The position numbers and the translations under genes are program-made. From contig MCFE01000069.1 in assembly GCA_002104905.1 (NCBI GenBank), positions 62,001 to 126,000 of the forward strand: 64,000 nucleotides of DNA. The letters are read 5' to 3'. Below the pieces are notes generated by a model. It saw only the letters and a program-made list of their open reading frames with translations, was not told the DNA's origin and did no database searches. The DNA comes from Basidiobolus meristosporus CBS 931.73. Its lineage: Eukaryota; Basidiobolomycota; Basidiobolomycetes; Basidiobolales; Basidiobolaceae. Position 1 is the stretch's first letter, and each line of letters starts with the position of its first letter. Below, one piece after another: positions 12,150 through 24,100 of this stretch.

Positions 12150-13680
12150 GAATAAACAAACCTGACCCAAGCTTGTTGTTATGTGACTGCTTGTGGACTC
12201 TTTATGATCTGAATACCAAAATATCCCGAAATTGCAGAACCAGTTTACCAACTACAAGCAAAGAACATCTCATTTATCTGTAGAGAAGAAGATGATGCAA
12301 TGTAGCTACCAAAAGGGGCTCTAGTATTCCCACCAGCTCTATGACCTCTTGATTATCAGAACACTGAATGCCCACCTATACTTGCAGCTGATGCCAGCTC
12401 TACAGAAGCTGAGTACTACTTGGCCAGAATGACCAAGATGGCAGCTGCTATTCATGCAGACATAAGAGCTGCCTATTCTCTCCCAGAGAACAAAGGTACT
12501 CTCCAGTAAAGAGACAACTGCTTGTAGTTGAGGAGACACTGTGGAAGCTGAAGTAACCTCTTAGCAACTAGCATACAGCAACTTCATCACCATTATTCAG
12601 ATATTAAGGGAGCTGCTGAATAACCTAAGGAAATGCAACTGAAGTACAAAGCACCCCTTGACAAGGCATACTCAACAAGATCAATATAACTGTCACTAGG
12701 AGACCTGGTGGTATTCCAAGATTCCACCCTGAACAACCAAAGGAATCAAAAGTGTGATAATAGGTGGACTAGCCCCTACCTCATATCCAAAGTGATTGAG
12801 CATGGAAGTTACTAGAGTTGTTCTGTTGAATAGTGCCACATTGAGCCATGAGCGCTAAATGATGCCTTTGTGTGCCAGGGAGGCCTAGAAGACTTGTACT
12901 TGGCCTCAGAGTATGAAACTTAGATCTTCATCTTCATGCAAAGCAGCCCCTGTGTTTAACCCATTGTGCAGGAGAAAATTCATTTTTTGCCCTTTTTTTT
13001 GAGATCAATGTTGTGCATGATGTGTAACAGCAAAGTAGGACTGAAGGCATGCATCTTGTACTAAATACCAATGGCACTCTAAATTTAGCTCTGGTAGCTT
13101 GTAACATGCCACAAAAATGTATGGCACTATCTTGGTCCACTGGCTTTCTCAGACATTATATTTAATTATTAGCCCTAAAGTAAAACTTATACAAAGCACT
13201 TATGTAGCCTGATAGTACCAGTAGACTAAGATAGTGCCATGCATTTTAGTGACATGCTACAAGCCCCAGGAGTTAGATTCAGTGTGCAATGGGTATTGAG
13301 TACTAGTTGCATATCTTTGGTCCTTCTGTCCTCTTGCAGATCATGCACAACGCTCATCCCAAAAAAACTGGTCAAACAATGGATTTTCTCCTGCACAACA
13401 GGTGAAACACTGGGGCTGCTTTGCATGATGATTAATAACTATTCTCACACTCTGAGGCTAAATATAGGTCCACTTGGCCTCCCTGGCACACTGAGGCATC
13501 ATTTGGCACTAATAGCTCCAGGTGGGACTATCCAATGGAACAGGTTTGCCATATATCTGAGCTCAATAACACCCAACTAAGAGCACCAGTTGCAGGTAAC
13601 CAGCTTCAGTTATTTGAGGATAGGAAATTTGCCCATTTAGATTAGTTTGCTTTTACACATGCTCAAATCTGAGAGGGGGG
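12150..13680 (+). pseudogene. Gypsy integrase C-terminal relic, split by a MITE
   Basis: At 12695-12812 the plus strand encodes LGDLVVFQDSTLNNQRNQK followed by RWTSPYLISKVIEHGSY, the C-terminal integrase fold of basidiomycete Gypsy elements. The reading resumes after the MITE at about 13555 with LRAPVAGNQLQLFEDRKFAHLD and a stop. A purine tract GAGAGGGGGG (13671-13680) then precedes an LTR, as a polypurine tract should. The part 12160-12690 is more degenerate, with only AAAIHADIRAAYSLPE-like codons readable. Confidence 0.6.
12815..13546. mobile_element. Foldback MITE with about 325-bp inverted arms, Harbinger-type ends
   Basis: Left arm (12815 to about 13145) and right arm (about 13210 to 13546) are imperfect reverse complements along their whole length, with a spacer of roughly 70 bp. 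The ends read GAGTTGTTCTGTTGAATAGTGCC and, inverted, a close variant with TTCCATTGGATAGT; both resemble the Harbinger ends GACTTGTTCYRTTG seen at 31667, 60921 and 62290. No transposase inside. It sits in the Gypsy integrase tail. Confidence 0.7.
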
Positions 13681-13684
13681 TGGA

Positions 13685-14364
13685 TGTAGTAGGGTTGCAG
13701 TCTCAGCCACCAAAAGTTGTGACCATTCCCATATCTTCTACTTCCCTATTTCTCTACTACTCTTATTTTAGTATTATCCTATTTGTCTTATCTGAACAGT
13801 ACTATCCCATAAGCCACCCAAGTATGAAACCTGCTTATATGTTGAGTAGGTTATCCTTCACATTATGCATGATTGCTAGATAGATGCACTTCTATTTTCA
13901 ACAGGTACCTGCACCAGGACCTATGACACCTGTTCAGCCATGTCAACATCCCTACCACTTTCATTCCATTTGAGGTATCCCTGTGATACACAGGCTTCAG
14001 AATGCTGAACCCTGATTGGTTTGATTTACTGTGCCTCTTAGTACCTTCAAGCATCTACTTAGAACATGCTTATTTCAATTGGATGTCATTAAGATTTCTA
14101 TTCAGCTCTGGAACCTTCAGGAGTACCATGGCTAGTGTTCACATAGCCAGTCATAAATTATATATGGGCAGCAATTCCTCATCTATAAATCATCATTACA
14201 TTTATTAATATGCTAACTTGTTAATTAGTGTGAACATACCCCATGCTAACACCTGAGCCTCCAATCCTAGACCACCCAACATTCCCAGGAAACCATGCAG
14301 AGTGCCAACTAACCTTTGAGGTGTTACTTGCAAAGAATACTTAGTGTAGGTATCTGTTACTACA
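13685..14364 (+). repeat. LTR of the old Gypsy relic
   Basis: Starts TGTAGTAGGG just after a purine tract and ends GTTACTACA, so the ends form a short inverted repeat. About 680 bp. It is followed by sequence resembling an element leader rather than unique DNA, suggesting a tandem LTR-internal arrangement. Confidence 0.5.
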
Positions 14365-14429
14365 TTTGATTCATACATGTTTGATTTTGTTCAGGCAAGG
14401 TCACTTTTCTGTCTTTGTAGCTATTGACC

Positions 14430-14650
14430 ACAGCTGCATTATTTTCATGTCCCTGCTGGTGGAGTTTACAGTTGTTTTGATTTGGGAAGCTTTGGCACTT
14501 TGCCATCTCAGTCAATGCTGAACCCTGCACATACTTTTGTTAAGAGGCCAACTGAGTTGGGGAATATAGCTCATTAGTATTCCTTTGACAAGCTTGTGGC
14601 TTTATTCCCTTTCTCATTAGAGTAGAGACAGAATCCAAGTATTCCTGACA
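14430..14650 (+). other. Relic of a chromovirus-like 5' leader
   Basis: CCCTGCTGGTGGAGTTTACAG, then GGAAGCTTT and a TTGGGGA...GCTCA..AGTATTC series, align with the leader of the full-length chromovirus at 52620-52800. No gag follows. Confidence 0.55.
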
Positions 14651-16420
14651 AGCTTTTCTGGAGGTTAAGGAACCTAGTGAGCATCCCACACACAAGACAC
14701 TTGAGAAGTGTTGAACATATCAAACCCTTGAACTTATATATCATCACACTAGCATATAGTCTAAATCAGATTGCTCTCCATGTATCAATAGCTGGATCTG
14801 GATAGTAAATTTCCTCACGTATTACATATATCATCTGATGAAGTCAATAAATGCTTGGCATTATGGTGGCATTATTACTCACTGGTTGAAGCAGTATTTC
14901 CTCTTCCAGAGTAGATCTTGCAATGGTATTCAGCCTAGGTTCTCTTTGTTCCAATCTGAAATATTGCACTCCCACTGAAGCTACATCCTCTGATGTTTCC
15001 AGCCTTCTTAAATCAATTTGATTAAATCATATATATCCTTCTGATCCCGGCATAACTTTATTGTACTGATATTTCTGCTACTGTACTCAGATCATCTTTT
15101 TGCATCATGATTGACTCATTTTGGTACCACAGAATACCACAGCCTGATCTGGCACTTTCCAATTGCATAAATCAACCATGATAGCGGTGATGAGCTATTG
15201 TCAATTCTGATACAATATTCCAGCAAAGTATTTGGCTGACTGTACCCATGGACAAACCCATGATATTCAACACCCGTTAGAGCCCTTAGGAGGGACCTTT
15301 ATATCACTTCTCTAGCTCCAAATGCAAGTAAGTGGACTTCATTGTTCATCACAAGGTTGCTGTTGCCTTTGAGTATGAAGCTTGTCATGGATTTCTCTTC
15401 TGCTTTCCCAACCATCAATACTTTATTATTTCTAGTGCAATAAGATAGCTGGATCATATCTAGTTTGTTAGATAACCCAAATCTGACTTAAGTGTCACCA
15501 TATTATCCAGAAACTGACATCTTATTGGCAGTAGGTTTTATTCCATATCAGGTTGCAAAGATGCTGCTTGCTTGATTTTCCCAATTGTCTGGGATCTGGA
15601 CCATGTAGGTGGCAAGACCATGGTTTGCCAGATTCTGTAAAGAGCTCAGGAGCCTTGTGTCTGCAGAACACTTGTATTCTGAGATGCTTTGTGCAAGTTG
15701 TTCATCAAATTAGCTAGGACATGACTTTTCATAGGCTTAATCACATATGATCAAGTAGTTACAGTAAATTCACTGCAGGAATACTGATACTTCACTGACT
15801 GAAATAGCCAAATCCCCACCTGGGTATATGTGGAGCTTTGACCTAGCTACTTTGTACTATAATAATAAGGATGATAGCATTGATACATCTATCATGTAGT
15901 ATGCTCCTTATTGATCTGGGCCCATTGCTGGAATTTTATGTTTTCTCAAGACTCAACCTTGTGCACATTTCATAAATTTATATTTGTCCAACAAGACCCC
16001 CCTGAAATTTGACCTCTTTCTTCTCTCAGTGTCTTCTTCAAAGGCAAAGGCCTCTCTATAAATGACAATAAATTGTATTTAGTAGTACTTTGCAACCACA
16101 GTATTTTTCTGCTTTTGTAACTTCAGGTAGACATGTCAGTTTTTCTCCAGAATAAAGACACTGCTCAAAAGTAAAGTAGACACCCAAGAGATAACAAGCT
16201 TAGGGCTCTGAGTTGTGGAAATATTAGATACATATTGGCAGTGAAATGAAGACTAGATGACTTATATGATATGAGTTTCTTAATTTAATGAGTTGCAACA
16301 TAGTAGTTATACTTATTGCAAACCTTGCAAATGTAACCATTTAGGGTTGGGGTTACCCTAAGCTAATATTCTGAAATACATCACTCAACTATGTTCAAGC
16401 TCATAATATATCAACAATGA
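14650..16420. other. Unassigned degenerate repeat-like DNA
   Basis: About 1.8 kb without an ORF over 60 codons or any motif I can defend. Composition resembles the neighbouring decayed elements. Parts may be Copia gag or protease on the minus strand. Confidence 0.3.
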
Positions 16421-16520
16421 GGCGGACTCCTGATTATTTCAATGCCTCTTAGTCACAAGATTTAAACTTTGTGACAGTGTTTGATAAGTTCATTACATTT
16501 ATTTTTCATAAGAACTGAGA
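16420..16520. repeat. CACTA right-terminus fragment
   Basis: CTCTTAGTCACAAGATTTAA, CTTTGTGAC and TATTTTTCATAAG match the right ends of B (8355-8420) and D (58045-58117). Confidence 0.5.
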
Positions 16521-16544
16521 TGAATACATCAGCCCTGCAATTGT

Positions 16545-16880
16545 AGACTTGTTCCATTGTACAATGCTATGGTGTACACTGCAACACCTGGTCATTAAAA
16601 ATGATCAGGTGCAATGCTGTAGCTACTAGTGGGCAGGATTGCTCTTAAACAATTATGCTTTATGTGGAACAATCTTTCACACTACGGCACAATCTGACAT
16701 TATGAGGTAGGCATGGATGATTGTGCCAACTGGTAATGCCAGCATTATATGGACAATTAGATACCACAATTGTAGTAGAAGGCTTGCTGATGGATTGTGA
16801 TTCTATTGTATCACACAGCAGCATTCTGTGTAAGCCTGGCAGGATTTCAATATGAGATGAGACAACACCAGTGAGAAAAA
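16545..16880 (+). mobile_element. Harbinger left-arm fragment (copy J)
   Basis: Starts GACTTGTTCCATTGTACAATG and continues with ACAATCT, CACTACGGCACAATCTGAC and GATGATTGTGCCAACT blocks that match the left arms at 30031, 31667 and 34827. CpGs of those arms appear here mostly as TG or CA. Truncated; no coding part. Confidence 0.65.
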
Positions 16881-16969
16881 ATGCCAAGGATACCTGATGG
16901 TATCAAGAAAGCCAAGTGAATCCTCTATTCATGATATAATGTGAAAATATGGCTGCAGAAGTGGCATTT

Positions 16970-18940
16970 TTCTACCTATATCAGTAATTGGGGATTTGAG
17001 TAGTAATGCTGCTTCTTGCTGGCAACACATGACCCAAAGACAGTCCCAATACCAGCATTTGCTTGAAGTTGCATGACATTTGCACCAGAAAATGCCATCA
17101 CTACAAGGTGTCTCACTTGCCAGGAGTCCACCACAATAGGGGGAAAACTGTATTCACACTCAGGATATACTCCAGTAATACCCCATCTAAAGAAGCTCCT
17201 GTAGTCTGGCAAATATTGCAAGGCTATATAGTTTAATCCCAGGACCAATGAAGTGCCAGCATTACTAATAAGCTCAATGGCAACCATTACATGCTACTTT
17301 AAACCAAGAGCTACTTTCAAGGTGTACATGACCATGCCTTTGTCTTGGCACTTGGTGGATTCTCATCAAATGTCTACTCTACCGGTAAATCCTGCTGGCC
17401 ACTGATTATCATCAAGCCAAATCTGCCACTTATCATACTTGATTAGAATAGAGATCTGATAATAACCTCACTGATATATAGGCCTAAATTACTGTCTAAC
17501 CAAGATAGCTACCTGTATTCATTGCTGGACAAATTTTGGATCCTTTACAGAGAGATAGAGTAGATGGCCATCTTGTCAAAGTGCATATTATTATATGCAT
17601 TGGAGATACCCTGTCCATCAGCAAGATTGCTATTGTCACTGGGCCCAGTGGATGGTATTTATGCTGAATATGTGAGATCTTGGGGACTTACTCTATAGCT
17701 TAGAATTACTAATAGTGATTAAAAACCAACACCATAGACATCATCTTCTCACAGAGCAAATATATAAAAGTTGTCATGCAATTACAGCAAGGTTGGCAAG
17801 ATATAAGCTATGAGCCAGAATAAGAAGCCCATTAAAACATACGGAAATGTGAGATCCTGAGAATAGGTTGGAGTCAAAGCTCTTTACCTGGAGCAATGCA
17901 TTTGTTTCTCAACAATATCTATATATTAATGAGCAAGTTTTATATGGCACATTTAAACAAAATAATTTCTTTGAGATAACAGAGAAGTTTGAAATAATTG
18001 GCAAGATATGACAAAGTAGTCACTAGCCTAGGTATACTCTCCTACAAGTCCTTTCCGTTTAAACTCATATGCAGCAGTAAAAATGCTAGGAGTTAGTAAG
18101 CTATAAATGCATTTATTCAGGTGGCATTTTGAAGCCACTTTTGCATGTGTACATTGGAAGCATTGGGAGTCATATATGGACATTGTAGGAGTATTTATCC
18201 ACAGGCAGATGACAAATGCTAATTTGCGTATTTACAGCTTTATGCAAGGAGTTTATAATAGGGCCTGAGTGGTTGTACTTGAAGCATAAGGATGAGCATA
18301 TAGATTAATGCTGTCTCTGTATTGATTCTCTACTCTGGCTTGTATGGTGTGTTGATAATATCAAGCCTTGCTTTGCCTATTTGGAGTTTGTAATAGAGTA
18401 GCTGTTGTTGCAATTTAAGGAGTGATTTGGATGTAAGGAACTTATCAAGAAGCAATGATAAAAGTTTAACTGTTGATTATTCTTAAATAGGCTCAGTATT
18501 CATACCTTTATCAAAGTAATACACTATGACACTATGTAAGGACAGCTTCTTAACACTCAGGAGCATTCTGTAATAGTTTCAGTGTTGGAATGTGATGTAT
18601 GGTAAAAGTGCTAATTGATTCTGACTATAGGGGAATAACCATAGGATTGTTGGTCTGAAGAGAATGGCAAAGTTAGGGCTCTAAGTTGTTATTACAGTGA
18701 CCAAGACTAATCAAGAGCTGTTAAGTTAATATTTAGCTACCAAATTGTATCCAATAGTTTAATATTTCAGCAGATGTTTGTGAATATAGGAAGCAAAGTC
18801 AAGTTGTGGGTACTGCAATATCCCAATCTTGTCAGGAATATAACCTCAAGCTCCATCAAGAATTTGATTAGCTGGCACATCAAGAACAGCTGAGTAAATT
18901 GAAAATGGTAAGGACCAATGTGCTCATGCAGACACTGTTC
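16970..18940 (+). pseudogene. Tnp2-family CACTA transposase relic (copy E)
   Basis: Plus-strand relic. Readable blocks: GENCIHTQDIL near 17150 (the KHCSHSRYIPV region), DHAFVLALGGFSSN...GKSCWPLIIIK at 17328-17420, NQDSYLYSLLDKF at about 17500, NNFFEITEKFEIIGKI near 17960, VHWKHWESYMDIVGVFIHRQ near 18150, and GSKVKLWVLQYPNLVRNIT at 18787-18850. Many stops. The order equals A, B and D, so this is one element in the opposite orientation. Confidence 0.7.
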
Positions 18941-19216
18941 CCATTTAAGAAGTGATTCGGATTTGAGGAACCTATCAATAAATAGTGATAATAGTTTGAC
19001 TGTTGTCTGTTTGTAAGGTAGCTTGGTATATATACCTTTGTAGAAGTGATACAATTGTAAAACTAAGCAGGGAGAGCTTCTCAGTACTCAGGAGCAATCT
19101 ATAACAGTTTCAGGGTTAGTACATGATGTTTTGTAAAGGTGCTGAGTTGATCTTGACTCTACGGGAGTAATCATAGGATCATAGGTGCAAAGGAAGTGGC
19201 AAAGTTAGGGCTGTAA
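18412..19216. repeat. Pair of about 275-bp direct repeats flanking part of copy E
   Basis: 18412-18685 and 18942-19216 align throughout (ATTTAAG.AGTGATT at the start, GGCAAAGTTAGGGCT at the end). The first interrupts the copy E transposase; the second abuts a minus-strand Copia RT. They look like two insertions of one short repeat or LTR. Family not recognised. Confidence 0.5.
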
Positions 19217-19900
19217 GTAGGTTCTTCCAAGATTTTCATCTCCAACTTGCTGAATATATCTGATCTTGTCTGTTTAAGTGCCTCCTGGTCACTTGTGCTA
19301 TTATTAGGTTGTTCACACAGAGAACTAGGATGATGACACCCTTTTTGAGCAGTTGCACATTTATACTACAATCTGTAGTGCTACAGTGAACCCAATCTCC
19401 TCTAGAATTGTCTCTATCTTGCTATACCTTGAACCAGGAGCCAGCTTAAGCCCACACAATAATTTCTTTAGTCTGCACACCTTACAGGGGCCTTTTGGAT
19501 GGGTGAAACCTACTGGTTGCTCCATATGTGTTATTTCTTGCAGATCCACACTTAGAAAGATTGTTTTGATATTCATTTAGTGTTGATCCAGACTGTGTAT
19601 AGTGGCCAAGGCTAGAATTGTCCCAATGATGTTAAACTTGGCAACCAGAGCATATTTTTCCTCAAAGTCTAGTCCTTAAATCTCGGAATAGTCTTTAGCC
19701 ACCAATCTAGCTTGGTACTCATAAATGGTACCAGTTGAGGTAATCTTAATAGATCTATCTACATCCTCTTGGCTTTCTCCCACTTGGTGGATTTATCAAT
19801 TTCCATATTTTTGTCCGGATCAGTGATTGGTACTTCTCCTGCATGGCTTGTTGTCACATTGTAGCATTGGAGCTTTTCATTGCCTGTTCCAGATTCTAAG
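19217..19900 (-). pseudogene. Copia reverse transcriptase relic
   Basis: The minus strand at 19361-19576 encodes MEQPVGFTHPKGPCKVCRLK then LLCGLKLAPGSRYSKIE, the Copia RT block usually read as EQPEGF..VCRLKKSLYGLKQAPR. Downstream (19230-19340) VLCVNNLIIA stands where active enzymes have the YVDD box, so the catalytic aspartates are lost. Confidence 0.7.
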
Positions 19901-20006
19901 GCTTAGCACATAATGCAAGATAAGTATCTTTGTGAGCATTGGATGTCTGCCACTGGGATCCAGTGGTATTCTTTTTCTGATAAATCTCTTAACCGCAATG
20001 ATCTGC

Positions 20007-20373
20007 TGCTATGATCTGCCACCTGAATGTTTAAGTTAGACAGGTTTTTAGTCATATCAATTAGTTATATGTTTAGGTTTTCAGTATATCAGTATTTTCT
20101 ATCAGATCAGTAGGATTAGTCAGCAAATGAATTAGCAGATCCTTATCAGACAGAAATAGATATATTATGTGGATCTTATTGGGTGATGATGATGCAATCA
20201 AATTAGTCATCAGCTACAGCCTACATCAGGAAATGCAATCAGTCAGCAATTGATCTGGCAAAATGTTTTATAGAGCCGCTGGAACCTCAATAAAGATCAG
20301 TTCAAGTTTTAGTGAATACAATGCTAGCTAAACTCCTTGTTCCTCTACAACTCTTATTCCAAGACTTGTAACG
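20007..20373 (+). repeat. Solo LTR of the Gypsy-1/2 family
   Basis: The reverse complement matches the 368-bp LTRs of Gypsy-1 and Gypsy-2 end to end (TGCTATGATCTGCC ... GACTTGTAACG). It is flanked by CTGC at 20003-20006 and CTGC at 20374-20377, a 4-bp duplication like the two full elements. A trace of LTR-LTR recombination, in opposite orientation to the nearby elements. Confidence 0.75.
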
Positions 20374-21188
20374 CTGCTCTGATCTGGAACTGCTACAATT
20401 ATCTTCAATATTTGGCTGAATTAGGTATGTATCCTCATCATTAGTGTTGTTTGCATCATCAGGCAGCCAGCCAATGATTTCAGCAGCTCACTGATCTGTA
20501 TAATTGTCAAATACAATGTCCCTGCTCTTGATCAGCCTTTGAATTAACCATTATGCACTCTATACCCTTTGGTATCCTCACAATACCTAAGAAAGAACCC
20601 TTCTCTACTCTTTGGCTCCAATGATTGAGCCCCAGACTTGTAAAGCAGCCTCAAGTTGTCTTCAGGTAAAGTCCTGAAGATCTGTAATTACTGAGGAGTA
20701 TCTGGCCATAATGCAAAATCTAGCTCTGGACTTGGTCTAGTCAGATATTGACCAGAAGTCAACTGGATGCCATTGGGTCTTCATTACTAAATACAAGGCA
20801 GTTAGTAAAGCAAATCAATGTAAAGCATATTAGTGGCCAACAGTAACTCTCAAGCAATTAGACTGGACTATACTGAAACAAAAGTGCTGGCAGTCAATAC
20901 TATTAGACTAATATTAGCTATAGTAGCTTGGTATTGGTTTCTTATTTATCATTTGGACATATCAACTGCACTTTTCAGTGAGGAACCTGATGAGAATGCC
21001 TACTTAGGTCAGCCTGGCAGGTTTTACAGCCAAAATAACCTCAGTAGTTCTTAAAGGTTGAAATCTCAATTTTCTCTCAAAGATTTCAAATAAGAATATA
21101 TGTTGCAATTCCAAGCACTTGGTAACTCTTTGAGTTTTCAAAGAAATACTCCTTGCTAAAGTATCAACAGTAAGCCAGATAGAGCAAG

Positions 21189-24100
21189 TGTTACAAGTCT
21201 TGGTATAAGAGTTGTAGAGGAATAGGGAGTTTAGCTAGTATTGTATTCACTAAAACTTGAACTGATTATTATTGAGGTTCCAGCAGCTCCTTATATACAT
21301 TTTGGCAGATCAATTGCTGACTAATTGTATTTCCTAATGTAGGTTGTGGCTGATGACTCATTTGATTGCATCATCATCACCCAATAAGATCCTACTTAAT
21401 ATATCTATTTCTGCCTGATGAGGATCTGCTGATTCATTTGCTGACTAATGCTACTGATTTCATAGATAATACTGATATACTGATAACCTAAACATATACT
21501 AATTGATTTGACTAAAAACTGATCTAACTTAAACATTCAAGCGGCAGATTATAACATTCTCCCCTACTAAAGTTGAGAGGGTTCTCCTGAATCTCTTTTC
21601 TTGTGATACCAATATCTTGATGGTTCAGTATTATCAGCAAGTCTTGCATGCTTGAGTCTGTCCCTATGCACTAAGTCTTCCCAGATATTACCTTGTTTGT
21701 CCACCAGTTGGTAAGTTGCAAATGGACATTCTCTGATGATCTTGAATGGTCCTGTCCATTGTGGCTCAAACTTCTTCCGAGTGTTGTTTCTTAGCAATAC
21801 AAAGTTCCCAACTGTCAACGCTTCTGGTGCTATAGTCTTATCAAATCTCTGCTTCATCTTTTCTGCACTTTGAGATACTTTGGTCTGTGCCTCTTGACGT
21901 CTTTGTTTCAGTTGCTGGTGTCTACTTGGCTGACTGAGTTAATCTTCTAAGGTGTCTGTAAGCTTTGGTTGTGTGAGATCTCCTGGAATCCTTGGTTCAC
22001 ATCCATAAACTAAGTAAAATGGTGATTGCTGGGTGGTGTTGTGTACTCTGACTCTGCATGCAAAGAGTGCTTGGTCTATATACTCATCCCACCTACTGAC
22101 AACTCCATTTGCATACTTGGTCAGCATTTTTCCAAATAATCCATTAAACCGCTCAGTGACTCCATTAGTTCTGGGGTGATATGCCGAGGTTTTTAAGTGT
22201 CTGATCTGCTGCATTTCCAGGTAAGCCTCTAATGTCTTTGCCATAAAGTTTGCACCTCTATTGGATAAGATCTCCACAGGGCATCCAAACTTCATCAGGA
22301 TCTCATGGTAAATGAAACTTGCAACTTCTTGTTCACTGGCTATTGGTACAGCTTTAGCAACTGGCCATTTAGTGGCATGGTCAATAGCTACTAGGATCCA
22401 ACAGTTGCATTTTGTGGTAGTTGGCAGTCTTCCAAAAAAGTCAATTCCCCATCTCTCAAATGGTCTTACAGGCTCCAAAGGGAAGAGTTTGGCAATTCTT
22501 TGTGGCTGGCCTTGATTGATTTGGCAGTTTGGGCATGTTTTCACTAGCTTCTCAATATCTTGTCTCATTCTGGGCCACCATGCTCTGGCTTTCACAAGGC
22601 TATAGGTTCCTTGAATGCCAAGATGTCCATATCCATTGTGTAGCTTATGTATTAAATCCAGGCAAGCAACAAAAGGACAATAGGAAATAGGGCTTCCATC
22701 AACAATTTGGTAGAGTGTTTCATCCTGTACAACAAATTTGCTGGATTCATCATGGATTATCTTCTTGATATCTTCATCCACCTCATTAGGAATGGCTTGG
22801 TCCTCCAAGTACTTTGGTAATAGGCTAGGCCAATCTGATTCATGCACCAAGTTGAGTTGTGCAACTTGATCTAATCTTGATAAGGCATCAGCAACCGTGT
22901 TGTTTTTTCCAGGGCAGTAGACAATCTCCAGGTCAAATTGCTGAATGTATTCACTCCATCTTGTCATTCTTCTAGAGAGTACCTTCTGAGTAAATATATA
23001 CTTGAGGGAGGCATGATCAGTCTTCACAGTGCATTTGACTCCTTCAATATAGCATCTCCATGTCTTCAAACAGTGTATTATAGCAAGCATCTCCTTCTCA
23101 TGGACTGGATAGTTTTGTTCTGCTGAGTTCAGCTTCTTGGATTCAAAGGCAACAGGGTAGTCCTTTCCCTTGTGTTCTTGGCTCAGCACTCCACCAATTG
23201 CATAATCTGAAGCATCTGTGCACAGAGTGAACTCTTTTCTGAAGTCTGGTATTCTTAGGCTTGGCAGCTTAGCAAGTTCATTCTTGAGCATCTGGAAGGC
23301 AGTCTCACAAGCTATGTCCCACTTGTAGGTATTGTCTTTCTTGAGGATATCAGTTAAAGGGGCTGCAATACTTGCAAAAGACTTGACAAATCTCCAACAA
23401 TAGGAAACCATTCCAAGGAATGATCTGAGTTCTGATATGCTATGGGGCTGCTTCAAATTCTTGATTACTTCCACCTTCTTTGGGTCTAAGGTTACTCCTG
23501 TGCTAGTCACTATGTGTCCCAGGTATTCAACATGCTCCTTGAAGAACTCACACTTGGCTAGCTTGCCATATAGCTTGTTCTCTCTTAGTTTCTTCAAGAC
23601 CTTTTCAATGTGCACTACGTGATCCTCTGCTGTCTTGCTGTATATCAATATGTCATCCAGGTAGATTATCACAAACTTGTCTAAGTACTCCTGAAAGACA
23701 GTCTGCATCAGCGTCATGAATGTTGCAGGGGCATTGGTGAGGCCAAAACTCATGACTAAGTACTTGTAATGTCCATATCTGGTCCTGAATGCTGTCTTGG
23801 GGATGTCTTCTGGCTTCACCCTAATCTGGTTGTATCCTGACATGAGGTCAATCTTACTGAAAATAGTGGCTCCATTAAGTTGGTCTAAAAGCTCATCAAT
23901 CCAAGGTATGGGGTACTTATTCTTGACGGTAACTGAGTTCAGGGCTCTGTAGTCAATGCACATCCTAAGTGTTCCATCCTTCTTTTTCACAAAAAGCACT
24001 GGTGCTCCCCAGGGTGACTTGCTGGGCCTGATGTATCCTTGCTCCAATAGCTGATCAATTTGTCTCTTCATTTCCTCCAATTCTAATGGACTCATTCTGT

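Larger units (their letters stand above)
187..12150. mobile_element. CACTA/EnSpm element AC, interrupted by B and by a Copia relic
   Basis: The left terminus begins CCCTATGAAAATAATT at 187. The minus-strand Tnp2 gene is cut at 2894 by element B and resumes, in perfect register, at 8421. The divergent accessory ORF follows on the plus strand from 9308, is interrupted at 10115 by Copia sequence, and its C-terminal part resumes at about 11740 to 12140. The right terminus is lost. What look like two separate truncated copies (one with only transposase, one with only accessory gene) are better read as one split element, because the A-side end and C-side start join exactly as the uninterrupted sequence does in B. 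Confidence 0.75.

Noticed and set aside
8421-12150. A third, separate CACTA element lacking its transposase
   Set aside because: Its start matches exactly the point where the copy at 187-2894 stops, with ACA on both sides of B; one split element is simpler.
16976-17287. A 103-codon minus-strand ORF as a possible gene
   Set aside because: The plus strand carries the Tnp2 relic blocks here; the minus ORF is an antisense shadow.
18412-19216. Direct repeats as LTRs of one small element
   Set aside because: The DNA between them is CACTA transposase in register with its surroundings, and I find no TG..CA ends or target duplication.
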